Positions 18,366-27,010 of a DNA stretch of 64,000 nucleotides are shown in pieces. Origin of the DNA: Klebsiella quasivariicola (GTDB lineage: Bacteria; Pseudomonadota; Gammaproteobacteria; Enterobacterales; Enterobacteriaceae); the NCBI RefSeq assembly GCF_002269255.1, contig NZ_CP022823.1, forward strand, positions 4,960,001 to 5,024,000. Direction: 5' to 3'. The number at the start of each line of letters is the position of its first letter. The first letter of the stretch is position 1. A program made the position numbers and the translations under genes. Under the pieces are notes generated by a model. That model was not told the origin of the DNA, made no database searches, and was given only the letters and a program-made list of their open reading frames with translations.

Positions 18366-19037
18366 TTAATCAGAAAAGACCGGGCCCGCAGGGAAGTGGG
18401 CCAGAAATGCCGTCACGGTTAACAACTCGCGCAGAGACGGGAACGTTATCTCTTTTTCTGCCAACGCGTGGTCAAAGGCGATCAGCGAATCTATCCCTCC
18501 CCGCCCGAACACGCCCCCTGCCCAGAGCATTCTTTGCGCCTGGTCCCGCGCCCATGCGCTTTCACTACGCCAGGCAAGGATATGCAGCAGAGCCTGTAAT
18601 AAAGAGGCGACGTGGGTACGCTGCTCTTTAACCAGCCGGCGGTAAACCGGCAGAGCAATGCTTCTTATCACATCAAAGCTCTCCCAGGCCGCATCGTCTT
18701 TAAGCAGCTTTCCCGCCTCTTCGCACAGGCGGTTGTGAGTGAGAGTCTCTCTTTTTTCCACTGCCTTTCCGGCGGCCATCACCACCCCACCCAACAAATA
18801 GAGCGACTCGGGTAATAGCGGCAACACGATCCGCCGTTCCATGGCAAGCTGCTGTCCGGCATAAAGACAAGTCACCAGTATTTTCTGCACATTGTATTGT
18901 TCGCTGAGGCTCTCAATGATGCCTAGCGCCGGGGTCAGGTGATTCACTAAATCAATCGCCCGTATCGACCTGAGGATAATACTGCTCTGTTCGGAGGTCT
19001 GTATTCTTTGGATATCCAGTAACACGGTTTCTTCCAT
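18366..19037 (-). CDS. Degenerate CitG-like protein in oad operon
   Basis: 223 aa. Pattern resembles triphosphoribosyl-dephospho-CoA synthase (CitG/MdcB): a helical segment LYLLGGVVMAAGKAVEKRE near residue 80 aligns with the CitG helix after its T-H-K-G motif, and the end (GGIDSLIAFDHALAEKEITF then LRELLTVTAFLAHF) aligns with the CitG C-terminus. The catalytic motifs of CitG (NTHKG, GARGEAE and the DTNV-RGG segment) are absent and the protein is about 70 residues short, so it is probably not an active synthase. Last gene of the operon, 15 nt after oadB. A role in assembly or modification of the decarboxylase is only a guess. Confidence 0.45.
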   Translation of the reverse strand: MEETVLLDIQRIQTSEQSSIILRSIRAIDLVNHLTPALGIIESLSEQYNVQKILVTCLYAGQQLAMERRIVLPLLPESLYLLGGVVMAAGKAVEKRETLTHNRLCEEAGKLLKDDAAWESFDVIRSIALPVYRRLVKEQRTHVASLLQALLHILAWRSESAWARDQAQRMLWAGGVFGRGGIDSLIAFDHALAEKEITFPSLRELLTVTAFLAHFPAGPVFSD

Positions 19038-19052
19038 TGCCTTATTCCTCTG

Positions 19053-20354
19053 TTACATTGCCAGTACGTACTTGAGCATCACCCCGGCGGCGATCGCCGA
19101 GCCGATCACCCCCGCCACGTTCGGGCCCATCGCGTGCATCAGCAGGAAGTTCTGCCCGTCCGCGTCCAGACCCACCTTGTTCGACACCCTGGCCGCCATC
19201 GGCACCGCCGACACCCCGGCGGAACCAATCAGCGGGTTGATTTTGTGTTTACTGAACACGTTCATCAGCTTCGCCATCAGCACCCCGGCGGCGGTCCCCA
19301 CGCAGAAGGCGATCACCCCCAGCACCAGGATCCCCAGCGTCTGCGGCTGCAGGAACTTGTCCGCCACCAGCTTGGCCCCCACCGACAGCCCGAGGAAGAT
19401 GGTCACGATGTTGATCAGCGCGTTCTGCACCGTGTCGCTCAGCCGCTCCACCACCCCGCTCTCGCGCATCAGGTTGCCGAAGCAGAACATCCCCAGCAGC
19501 GGCGCGGCGTCCGGCAGCAGCAGCGCCACCAGCAGCAACAGCACCGCCGGGAACAGGATCTTCTCCCGCCGGCTCACCGTGCGCAGCTGTACCATGCGGA
19601 TCTTCCGCTCCTTATCCGTGGTCAGCGCCTTCATGATCGGCGGCTGGATCAGCGGCACCAGCGCCATGTACGAGTAGGCCGCCACCGCGATGGCCCCGAG
19701 TAATTCCGGCGCCAGCTTGCCCGACAGGTAGATGGCCGTCGGGCCGTCGGCGCCGCCGATAATGCCGATGGCCGCCGCCTGCGGCAGGGTGAAGCTGATG
19801 ATGCCGAAGTAGTTCAGCGTCAGCGCCCCGAGCACGGTGGCGAAGATCCCGAACTGCGCCGCCGCCCCCAGCAGCAGGGTGCGCGGGTTGGCCAGCAGCG
19901 GGCCGAAGTCGGTCATCGCCCCGACGCCCATAAAGATGACCAGCGGGGCGATGCCCGAGCCGATCGCCACCTTATAGAAGATGGCCAGCACCCCGGCGGA
20001 GTAGCCCATGTCCACCGCCAGCGTCTCCATCTGCCCCTGCACCGACGGCAGGGCCAGGGCCAGCGCGTCCTTAATGGCGTGGACGTCCGGCGCGCAGTGG
20101 AGCTTCGCGGCAATCACCGCCAGCTGCGCCGGGTCGTGGTGGGCCAGCAGGCTCTCCAGGGCGGTGAGCGCCAGTCCGGCCTCCGGGATGTTCGACAGCA
20201 GGCCGCCGAAGCCAATCGGCAGCAGCAGTAACGGCTCGAACTTTTTCGCGATGGCCAGCCACAGCAGCAGCAGGCTGACCAGCAGCATGATGGCCTGGCC
20301 GGCACCGAGGTGCATCAGCCCCATGCCCTGAATCAGGGCGTTCAGACTTTCCAT
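19053..20354 (-). CDS. oadB: Oxaloacetate decarboxylase beta subunit, Na+ pump
   Basis: 433 aa, usual length. Polytopic inner-membrane subunit that decarboxylates carboxybiotin and exports Na+. Visible family stretches: GVGAMTDFGPLLANPRTLLLGAAAQFG (holding the Asp of region IIIa, the Na+ site), IGIIGGADGPTAIYLSGKLAPELLGAIAVAAYSYM, and near the end NPLIGSAGVSAVPMAARVSN with LLMHAMGPNVAGVIGSAIAAG. It follows oadA by 15 nt. The gene is markedly GC-rich and C-biased at third positions compared with the transporter and aldolase of the same operon. Confidence 0.95.
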   Translation of the reverse strand: MESLNALIQGMGLMHLGAGQAIMLLVSLLLLWLAIAKKFEPLLLLPIGFGGLLSNIPEAGLALTALESLLAHHDPAQLAVIAAKLHCAPDVHAIKDALALALPSVQGQMETLAVDMGYSAGVLAIFYKVAIGSGIAPLVIFMGVGAMTDFGPLLANPRTLLLGAAAQFGIFATVLGALTLNYFGIISFTLPQAAAIGIIGGADGPTAIYLSGKLAPELLGAIAVAAYSYMALVPLIQPPIMKALTTDKERKIRMVQLRTVSRREKILFPAVLLLLVALLLPDAAPLLGMFCFGNLMRESGVVERLSDTVQNALINIVTIFLGLSVGAKLVADKFLQPQTLGILVLGVIAFCVGTAAGVLMAKLMNVFSKHKINPLIGSAGVSAVPMAARVSNKVGLDADGQNFLLMHAMGPNVAGVIGSAIAAGVMLKYVLAM

Positions 20355-20369
20355 TTGCGCTCCTCGTCC

Positions 20370-22136
20370 TTACGCCAGGGTCAGCAGGGTGTCGCCGACC
20401 GCCACCGCGTCGCCGGCTTTCACCGCGATACCGCGGACGGTGCCGGCCTGCGCGGCGCGGATTTCGGTTTCCATCTTCATGGCTTCCAGAATCAGCAGCA
20501 CGTCGCCTGCGGCCACCGTCTGGCCTTCACTGACGATGACTTTCCAGATGGTGCCCGCCAGCGGGGCGGTCACCGGGGTGCCGGCGCCGGCCGGGGCGGC
20601 GGCCTGAACCGGTGCGGAAGACGGGGTGGCCGCCGTCAGCTGGCTGATATCGCCGCCGTCGCTGACTTTGACCACGAAGGCCTTTCCTTCCACTTCCACG
20701 GTGTAGATACCGGAGGTGGCGGCTTTTACCGGCGCGGCAGATTTTGCTTCTTCCACCTGCGGCACCGGCTCAAAGGCCGCCGGGTTGTGGCGGTTCTCAA
20801 GGAACTTCAGGCCGGGCTGCGGGAACAGCGCCACGGTGAGCACGTCGTCGATGGCGTTCTGCGCGAGGGTGATGCCCTTCTCCTGCGCCTGGCGCTTCAC
20901 GTCGGCTTCAAGCTCCGCCAGCTCCGGTTTCAGCAGGTCCGCCGGGCGGCAGGTCACCGGGGCAGCCCCTTCCAGCACGCGGGCCTGCAGTGCCGCGTTA
21001 ACCGGTACCGGCGTATGGCCGTATTCGCCCTTCAGTATCCCGGCGGTTTCCTTCGCGATGGTTTTGTAGCGCTCGCCGGTCAGGACGTTGAGCACCGCCT
21101 GGGTGCCGACAATCTGCGAGGTCGGGGTCACCAGCGGGATGAAGCCAAGGTCCTCGCGCACGCGGGGAATTTCCGCCAGCACCTGGTCGAGTTTGTCCGC
21201 GGCGTTCTGCTGCTTCAGCTGGCTTTCGAGGTTGGTGAGCATCCCGCCCGGGACCTGGGCGACGAGGATACGGCTGTCGGTACCTTTCAGCTGGCCTTCG
21301 AAGGCGTGGTACTTTTTGCGCACCTCGCGGAAGTAGGCGGCGATGCTCTCCAGTTTGTGGATATCCAGCCCGGTGTCGTGTTTCGTTCCGGTGAGCGTGG
21401 CCACCAGCGCCTCGGTGGCCGGGTGGCCGTAGGTGGCGCTCATGGACGAAATCGCCGTATCCACGCCGTCGACCCCGGCTTCAATGGCCTTCAGCAGGGC
21501 CATCTCCGCCATGCCGGTGGTGGCGTGACAGTGCAGGTGCAGGGTGACGTCGTAGCGCTTCTTGATTTCGCTGACCAGCTCATACGCCGCCCCCGGCGTC
21601 AGGATACCGGACATGTCCTTGATGGCGACGGAGTCGACGCCGGTCTCCAGCAGCTGTTCGGTGAGGTCGAGCCAGGTCTGCAGGGTGTGGACCGGGCTGG
21701 TGGTGTAGGAGAGCGTGCCCTGGGCGTGGGCGCCGTGGCGGCGGACCGCCTGCAGGGCGGCTTTCATATTGCGCGGGTCGTTCATGGCATCGAAGACGCG
21801 GAAGACGTCCATGCCGTTTTTAACGGCGCGTTCGACAAAGCGCTCCACCACATCGTCGGCGTAGTGGCGGTAGCCGAGCAGGTTCTGGCCGCGGAGCAGC
21901 ATCTGCAGCGGGGTTTTCGGCATCGCCTTTTTGAGCTCGCGCAGGCGGACCCACGGGTCCTCGCCGAGAAAGCGGATGCAGGCGTCAAAGGTGGCGCCGC
22001 CCCAGCACTCCAGCGAGCGGTAGCCAACGTCGTCGAGCGCAGCGGCGACGGGCAGCATATCGTCGAGACGCAGACGGGTGGCGAACAGGGACTGGTGGGC
22101 GTCGCGCAGGACGACATCGGTAATGGCAACAGTCAT
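20370..22136 (-). CDS. oadA: Oxaloacetate decarboxylase alpha subunit
   Basis: 588 aa. N-terminal carboxyltransferase TIM barrel (LRDAHQSLFATRLR, ATFDACIRFLGEDPW, the metal site THLHCHATTGMAE as VTLHLHCHATTGMAE), a helical association region, an Ala/Pro-rich linker near residues 470-520, and a C-terminal biotinyl domain with the carrier lysine in EAMKMET. It transfers the carboxyl of oxaloacetate to biotin, releasing pyruvate; OadB then releases CO2 and pumps Na+. Cytoplasmic, docked on OadB through OadG. Part of the operon starting with the aldolase. Confidence 0.96.
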   Translation of the reverse strand: MTVAITDVVLRDAHQSLFATRLRLDDMLPVAAALDDVGYRSLECWGGATFDACIRFLGEDPWVRLRELKKAMPKTPLQMLLRGQNLLGYRHYADDVVERFVERAVKNGMDVFRVFDAMNDPRNMKAALQAVRRHGAHAQGTLSYTTSPVHTLQTWLDLTEQLLETGVDSVAIKDMSGILTPGAAYELVSEIKKRYDVTLHLHCHATTGMAEMALLKAIEAGVDGVDTAISSMSATYGHPATEALVATLTGTKHDTGLDIHKLESIAAYFREVRKKYHAFEGQLKGTDSRILVAQVPGGMLTNLESQLKQQNAADKLDQVLAEIPRVREDLGFIPLVTPTSQIVGTQAVLNVLTGERYKTIAKETAGILKGEYGHTPVPVNAALQARVLEGAAPVTCRPADLLKPELAELEADVKRQAQEKGITLAQNAIDDVLTVALFPQPGLKFLENRHNPAAFEPVPQVEEAKSAAPVKAATSGIYTVEVEGKAFVVKVSDGGDISQLTAATPSSAPVQAAAPAGAGTPVTAPLAGTIWKVIVSEGQTVAAGDVLLILEAMKMETEIRAAQAGTVRGIAVKAGDAVAVGDTLLTLA

Positions 22137-22151
22137 GAATTCCTCCGTGAA

Positions 22152-22412
22152 TTAAGGGTGAAGACGGCGATGGTGGTGAATGGCGGCGACAATCGCCGGC
22201 TTCAGGCGGGCGAAGTCGTCGGCGGGCGCGACGGCGGCCGGCGCCGCGCTGGGGGCGGCGGACGGCTCAGGAAACAGGCGGTTGACGGCGAGAGACATTC
22301 CCCGGATGGCAAAGATGAGCAGCAGCAGGAAAACCAGCACAAAGCCCATGCCGAGACACATCAGGGTGAAGCCTTCGCCTAACAGGACGGCATCATTCAT
22401 ACCCCACCTCAA
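22152..22412 (-). CDS. oadG: Oxaloacetate decarboxylase gamma subunit
   Basis: 86 aa. One N-terminal transmembrane helix (about 12-36, FTLMCLGMGFVLVFLLLLIFAIRG), a Pro/Ala-rich linker (PEPSAAPSAAPAAVAP) and a cytoplasmic tail ending AAIHHHRRLHP; the His cluster is the known Zn2+-binding end of OadG that holds OadA on the complex. Its ATG overlaps the stop of the Nramp-like transporter by 4 nt, tying decarboxylase and transporter together translationally. Confidence 0.93.
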   Translation of the reverse strand: MRWGMNDAVLLGEGFTLMCLGMGFVLVFLLLLIFAIRGMSLAVNRLFPEPSAAPSAAPAAVAPADDFARLKPAIVAAIHHHRRLHP

Positions 22413-23698
22413 AACATGGCAGAAAGAGAGGACATAAATTTAGGTAAGGTGTTAATCAGGGCGACGAGAGTGAGTAACAAACAAAAGAGATAACTGATCG
22501 CCATACATATTTGTAATAACCTTGGCGTCTTATATCCTTTATTAATATCCTTTCGCCACAGCAGCAGGCAGATAAACAGACCCGCGACAGGTGTCGACAC
22601 CGCCGTTGCGACATTCGCTAAGTAAATTAACTGCACCGGCGATCCGCCGAAGCTAAAGCAGATTAACCCCGCGACCACCAGCACCACCATGGATCCCCAC
22701 TGGACCGCTTTACTCTCCAGCGCAGTGGATTTATTGAACCCCGAGTTGAGCAGGACAACCCCACGCTGAGTATTACCCAGTAAAGATGAAAACCCCGCGC
22801 CCAATAAGGCGATACCCATGATGTATTTTGCCGCGCGCCCCATGCTTGGCGTTAATAAATCAGCCAACTGCGTCGGCGTATTGATTGATATCCCTTGAGG
22901 AAAAAGCACAATCGCCCCCACCAGAATAATGGCCCCACTGATCAGCAGCACACCGATAATATGGGCTACGGTATCCGCCACCATCACGCCATTAAAAAGG
23001 TCATCTTTTTTCCATTTTTTCTCTTTGCCAAGGTAAGTGCCGTAGATCCCGGTCGTCAGGGAGGCATTGGTACTGATAAAGCCCAGCGCGGTGACTAAAC
23101 TCCCCGCAGGAAAGATCCAATGCGTTAATCCTTCCCCGCTGGCTTTCCAGTCTGGTCCCCCCGTTCCCACCAGCGTGATATAAAAGGCGATAATCATTGC
23201 CACAATACAAATAGTGATCCCTTTTTCGACTTTGGAATAAACGCCTTTAGAGAAATAGCAATAGATCATCACCGCAATCATAATTAACGCACCGAGCTTC
23301 CAGTCAATGCCGAAAACAAGATTCATTCCGGCCCCGGTCCCTGAGATATTCCCCATGGTAAAAAAAAGACAGGCTAAAAAAGTGGCCACGCCTACAAACC
23401 CCGAAGCGACTTTACCGTAATAGTGTCGTATCGCCTCTATTGACGGCATCCCGGTGAGCATGGAGATACGATAGGTCGTCAACATAAACGTGATCCCCAT
23501 AAAAGCAATGGGGATCAGCAGCCATAGCAGAGAATAGCCATAGTCCGCCCCTAACATCGACGCAGTGGTAATCGCGCCGGGGCCAATCACGACTCCGGTA
23601 AGCACAATTCCCGGACCGATGCGGCGAATTAATTGAGAGAAGGGAAGTCTTTCTATTTGTGCGGGTACAGCGGTAGATGTTTTTTCTAAATTACTCAT
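22409..23698 (-). CDS. Nramp-superfamily transporter lacking metal-site motifs
   Basis: 429 aa with about 11 transmembrane segments and the Nramp (PF01566) pattern: RIGPGIVLTGVVIGPGAITTAS then YGYSLLWLL in TM1-TM2. In true Nramp metal transporters TM1 carries D-P-G-N and TM6 carries M-P-H. Here the TM1 motif reads G-P-G-A (the metal-binding Asp and Asn are gone) and TM6 reads ALGFISTNASLTTG with no Met or His. It therefore probably does not carry Mn2+/Fe2+ and may carry an organic substrate. Context supports this: it is coupled to oadG by a 4-nt overlap and preceded by an aldolase gene. The substrate is unknown. Confidence 0.8.
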   Translation of the reverse strand: MSNLEKTSTAVPAQIERLPFSQLIRRIGPGIVLTGVVIGPGAITTASMLGADYGYSLLWLLIPIAFMGITFMLTTYRISMLTGMPSIEAIRHYYGKVASGFVGVATFLACLFFTMGNISGTGAGMNLVFGIDWKLGALIMIAVMIYCYFSKGVYSKVEKGITICIVAMIIAFYITLVGTGGPDWKASGEGLTHWIFPAGSLVTALGFISTNASLTTGIYGTYLGKEKKWKKDDLFNGVMVADTVAHIIGVLLISGAIILVGAIVLFPQGISINTPTQLADLLTPSMGRAAKYIMGIALLGAGFSSLLGNTQRGVVLLNSGFNKSTALESKAVQWGSMVVLVVAGLICFSFGGSPVQLIYLANVATAVSTPVAGLFICLLLWRKDINKGYKTPRLLQICMAISYLFCLLLTLVALINTLPKFMSSLSAMF

Positions 23699-23784
23699 GA
23701 CAGCCTCATTATAGTATCTTTATAAAATATTATACGGCCACACTGATATACTGAATAAAACCTGATTATCCTTATTAAAATCAA

Positions 23785-23807
23785 CCCGTATTCATAATGA
23801 ATACGGG
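23785..23807 (-). terminator. Hairpin between aldolase and transporter genes
   Basis: Perfect 9-bp inverted repeat CCCGTATTC / GAATACGGG in the 129-nt gap after the aldolase stop. On the minus strand it is followed by TTGATTTTAATAA, a poor T-run, so it may be a partial terminator or mRNA 3'-end stabiliser that gives the aldolase more transcript than the membrane genes. Confidence 0.55.
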
Positions 23808-23827
23808 CTTGGTATTCAAATAATAAA

Positions 23828-24760
23828 TTAAATAACCGCTTTTTTAATGCCTGCGGCATGGATAGCCGCTTTGATCTCTTCTTCTGCGCCCGGTTCCAGC
23901 GGCAACAGAGGTGACCGAACAGTAGCGTGTTCCAGAATGCCACGTTCAACCAGAGCATGTTTCAACGCCACGGTACCTTCCATATGCGAGCCGCGGTGAT
24001 AAACGGCCTTGGTAACCGGCAGCAGACGGTCGTGAACCGCTTTGGCCTTCACATAATCCTGCGCTTTACCGGCCTCCAGCAGTTCCAGCAGGAGTTCAGG
24101 GGCAATATTGCCATATCCCACCAGGAAACCATCAATATCGAAGGCAGTATGCAGCAGGTATTCATCATGACAGCTGAGGATCTGTAAATCAGGGCGTTCG
24201 CGACGAATAACCGGAATTTCCGTATCCCAGCGGCGCATATTACGCACCCCATTTTTCATCGCAAAGACCCCCGGTTGCGCGGAAATATCCAGCATCGTTT
24301 CGAGGTTATAAGTGGCTTTAGTGACATCCGGATACTGGAAAAGAATAAGAGGCAATCCACTCTCTTCATATACCACGCGATAACGATCCTGCGGCGCCCC
24401 TTTTTGGTAGCCAAAACGCAGCCAACCGTGTGAAGGATACAGCAGACCTGCGGAGGCCCCGGCTTCCACGGCACGCTGCGCTTCCAGCGCCGCCACTTCC
24501 GTCCCTTCGCCAGTAATCCCGGCGATGACCGGTACACGGCCGTCGGTCGAGTCAACAAAACTACGGATAACGTCAGCCTGTTCCTGCTGAGTCAGGAAGG
24601 TGCCCTCCCCGGCGTGTCCCAGAACCACCAGGCCTTTCACGCCTTTTACGCTACCCAGCCAGGAACCTAAACGTTTGATGGCTTTATGATCGATGCGGCC
24701 ATCGCGGGTGAAAGGGGTAACCGGTGCTGGAACAATTCCACGCAAATCAAGTGCTTTCAT
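23828..24760 (-). CDS. DapA/NanA-family class I aldolase, substrate unknown
   Basis: 310 aa. Dihydrodipicolinate synthase / N-acetylneuraminate lyase superfamily TIM barrel. Visible: GIVPAPVTPFTRDGRID at the start, the carboxylate-binding loop GHAGEGTFLT (the G-x-x-G-E of the family, near residue 48), the proton-relay Tyr143 in LILFQYPDVTKATYN, and the Schiff-base Lys169 in VFAMKNGV. It should therefore cleave or form a 2-oxo acid via a lysine imine, typically with pyruvate as one product. First gene of the operon with the Nramp-like transporter and oadGAB. Oxaloacetate or a close 2-oxo acid is a likely intermediate, by inference. Confidence 0.82.
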   Translation of the reverse strand: MKALDLRGIVPAPVTPFTRDGRIDHKAIKRLGSWLGSVKGVKGLVVLGHAGEGTFLTQQEQADVIRSFVDSTDGRVPVIAGITGEGTEVAALEAQRAVEAGASAGLLYPSHGWLRFGYQKGAPQDRYRVVYEESGLPLILFQYPDVTKATYNLETMLDISAQPGVFAMKNGVRNMRRWDTEIPVIRRERPDLQILSCHDEYLLHTAFDIDGFLVGYGNIAPELLLELLEAGKAQDYVKAKAVHDRLLPVTKAVYHRGSHMEGTVALKHALVERGILEHATVRSPLLPLEPGAEEEIKAAIHAAGIKKAVI

Positions 24761-24808
24761 GTTAACTCCTTACAAATTTCAACAGATAAAGATGATAAAC
24801 TCTCTTTC

Positions 24809-24836
24809 TTGAAATCGATTGCAGGAACGATTGCAA
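24809..24836. promoter_or_regulatory. Bipartite LacI-type operator before the aldolase operon
   Basis: TTGAAATCG at 24809-24817 and CGATTGCAA at 24828-24836 form an inverted repeat with a 10-nt centre. The left part, TGAAATCGATTGCA, also fits the LacI-family pattern TGNAANCGNTTNCA. It lies about 50 bp before the aldolase start and 215 bp before the divergent LacI-type gene. A near-copy with identical spacing precedes the KdgM porin gene. Confidence 0.65.
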
Positions 24837-25052
24837 GTGAATTGAAATGTCTTCCCTTTACTCCACAAGATCAAGGGGACTCAGCGAATAAATGCAATTG
24901 GAATCACAAAAATGGGCGGGTTAAAAGTTTATCAAGTTACATTACGTGATCTATTTCCCACATTGCGTCTGGCGCTCCTCCACGCCATTTAAGTTGCGTG
25001 GAAGAAATAACTACGAATACAATCGCAACTGAATTTAAACAGGAAATCGGTC

Positions 25053-26075
25053 ATGGGAAATCAATCATCTCCAGAGCACAATGGAAGAACCATTACGATG
25101 CAGGATGTGGCTCGCGCCGCCGGCGTGAGTGTTTCAACTGTTTCGCGCGTGCTGGATGAACGTCTCCCCCCGTCCCGCAGCCCTTCGGCTGAAAAAATAC
25201 GGGAAGCGGCGAAGCAGTTGGGCTATCGACGTGACTACGTGGCGTCCAGTTTGCGCCGTGGCGATACGGGCACGATAGGCGTACTGGTCCCGCGATTGAC
25301 CGATACCGTCACGGCGATGTTCTATGAAGCAGTCTCTCAGGCCGCCGCGCGTCAGGGCTATTTCACGGTGGTGGCAACCTGCGGCAACGATCCAGACACG
25401 GAAGAGCGCGCCACACAATCTTTACTGGATCGCCGGGTCGATGGCCTGATCCTCTCCACCTGTCGCCTGGATGACCGCCTGCCTCAGCAATTGCGGGAGA
25501 AACAGATCAACCATGTTCTGGCGCTGCGTACCGACGGTATCAGCCCATCCGCTATTGGGGATGACGAACTGGGAGGCTATCTGGCGACCCGCCACTTACT
25601 GGATCTCGGCCATCGGGAAATCGGCATTATTGCCGGGCCCAATTTTTCATCGAGCACCTTAAACCGGCAAAAAGGATTTTTGCGAGCCATGCAGGAAGCG
25701 CAGGCCGAGGTGAATCCGCAATGGTGGCGAGATTCCGACTTTACCATTGTGGCCGGTGAAAACGCCGGTTATGAAATCCTGAATAGTCCGGCGCGCCCCA
25801 GCGCCATTTTCGCCGTCAATGATGACCTGGCGATCGGCGTGATGGCGGCGGCACATCGACTCGGGCTGGAGATAGGCCGCGACGTTTCGCTGGTAGGTTA
25901 TAACGACATTCCGTTAGTTAGTCGCCTGCCGATCCCTTTGACCTCCGTGAAGACACCGCTCGATCAGCTTGCCAGCCATGCCGTTGAATTACTGCTAAGT
26001 CATCATGTGGAAAACCCCCAGCGCTACTCGTTACCCACCCTGATTCCGCGCGCTTCCACGCGGCCTTATCGCTAA
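25053..26075 (+). CDS. LacI-family transcriptional regulator
   Basis: 340 aa. N-terminal helix-turn-helix and hinge: ITMQDVARAAGVSVSTVSRVLDE (residues about 14-36) then SAEKIREAAKQLGYR; the effector domain is a type I periplasmic-binding-protein fold (TGTIGVLVPRLTDTVTAMFYEAV, VDGLILSTCRL, AIFAVNDDLAIGVMAAAHRLGL, DVSLVGYNDIPLVSRLPIPLTSV). The start follows AGGAAATCGGTC. Divergent from the aldolase operon, so it probably represses it together with the KdgM porin gene downstream. The effector is likely the pathway substrate or an intermediate. Confidence 0.93.
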   Translation: MGNQSSPEHNGRTITMQDVARAAGVSVSTVSRVLDERLPPSRSPSAEKIREAAKQLGYRRDYVASSLRRGDTGTIGVLVPRLTDTVTAMFYEAVSQAAARQGYFTVVATCGNDPDTEERATQSLLDRRVDGLILSTCRLDDRLPQQLREKQINHVLALRTDGISPSAIGDDELGGYLATRHLLDLGHREIGIIAGPNFSSSTLNRQKGFLRAMQEAQAEVNPQWWRDSDFTIVAGENAGYEILNSPARPSAIFAVNDDLAIGVMAAAHRLGLEIGRDVSLVGYNDIPLVSRLPIPLTSVKTPLDQLASHAVELLLSHHVENPQRYSLPTLIPRASTRPYR

Positions 26076-26082
26076 GCGGCGC

Positions 26083-26120
26083 ACGTTCCCGACCCGAAGG
26101 CGTGCCAGGGCCGGGAACGT
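26083..26120. terminator. Hairpin between lacI-type gene and porin gene
   Basis: ACGTTCCCG / CGGGAACGT stem with a 20-nt partly paired loop, 8 nt after the regulator stop. No clear T-run on either side; it lies between convergent genes and is likely a bidirectional stop or mRNA-end structure. Confidence 0.5.
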
Positions 26121-26180
26121 ATTCAATATAATTCCGGAAAATGTCAGTAGATATTGTTTCCCGCTCGTCAGGGCGAGATT

Positions 26181-26933
26181 TTATAGCGTAAACGTCATGC
26201 CGATACGATATCGTGATTCTGAAATTTTATTTTTGCCATCATGGTAACCCTGTTTATCAAGATAATCATATTCGATATAGGGACTAAACCACTCATTCCA
26301 TTTATAGCGTAGCGTTACGGCATTTTCTGTCGCCGAAGATTTATCATTATTATATTTATAGTCATCGTTGACATGTCGATAGACCGTGCCTTGATACAGG
26401 GCACTCCATTGGGCATTAAATTTATAATTAACATATAAATCCAGGCGGTTGACGCTGTCCTGATGTGACTCACCGACGCTATTAACCGTTTCGTAAGTGT
26501 TGTAGTCATAGCGATAACGGAGTCCAAAGGTGAGATCGGGAGTCGCTTTATAGTTAATGCGAAAATAAGGACGTAGCTGGGTGCCTTTACTGCTCCAGTG
26601 ATAGATACCGCCTGGCTGCAAGGCCCATTTTTCAGCGAATGGCCAGCTATAGTTAACCTCTATTTCATTGTAATCGACGGTACTGTCGCCAAAGGAGTGG
26701 GACGCATCCGTTTTATCAGTGCCATTTTTTCCCTGATGGTTATTTTTGTTGTTTTTATTATCCATTTCCATACTCGCCCACCAGCCATTCTGCCACCCCT
26801 GACTCACTTTATAGCGGGATTCATAAGAGTGACTTCCCGCCCGATATCCGCCTCTGACATCGAAAGTCAGCGCGTGGCCGGCGGCAGGTAACCCCAGGGC
26901 GACACATACGATCAAAGCTATTTTCTTATGCAT
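26181..26933 (-). CDS. KdgM-family outer-membrane porin
   Basis: 250 aa. Signal peptide of about 21 residues (MHKKIALIVCVALGLPAAGHA, then LTFDVRGGYR). The mature part is a 12-strand-type small barrel with alternating aromatic residues (YRAGSHSYESRYKVSQGW, GGIYHWSSKGTQLRPYFR, FGLRYRYDYNTY) and a final strand RYRIGMTFTL. KdgM/NanC/OmpL-type porins pass acidic oligosaccharides or sugar acids. A loop around residues 58-75 is rich in Asn/Lys (MDNKNNKNNHQGKNG). Composition is distinctly AT-richer than the flanking core genes. It shares an operator-like sequence with the aldolase operon. Confidence 0.85.
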   Translation of the reverse strand: MHKKIALIVCVALGLPAAGHALTFDVRGGYRAGSHSYESRYKVSQGWQNGWWASMEMDNKNNKNNHQGKNGTDKTDASHSFGDSTVDYNEIEVNYSWPFAEKWALQPGGIYHWSSKGTQLRPYFRINYKATPDLTFGLRYRYDYNTYETVNSVGESHQDSVNRLDLYVNYKFNAQWSALYQGTVYRHVNDDYKYNNDKSSATENAVTLRYKWNEWFSPYIEYDYLDKQGYHDGKNKISESRYRIGMTFTL

Positions 26934-27010
26934 ATTTTATCCCTAAAATTAATCATTTTTAAATGAAACGGAAAATAATATGACGGTATTTAAATATGTT
27001 AAAATGAATG

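Noticed and set aside
20310..22382. 690-codon open frame on the plus strand opposite oadA/oadG
   Set aside because: The translation is rich in His, Arg and Gly without domain pattern; it is the antisense shadow of the highly GC-biased oadA. The minus strand encodes complete oadA with all its motifs.
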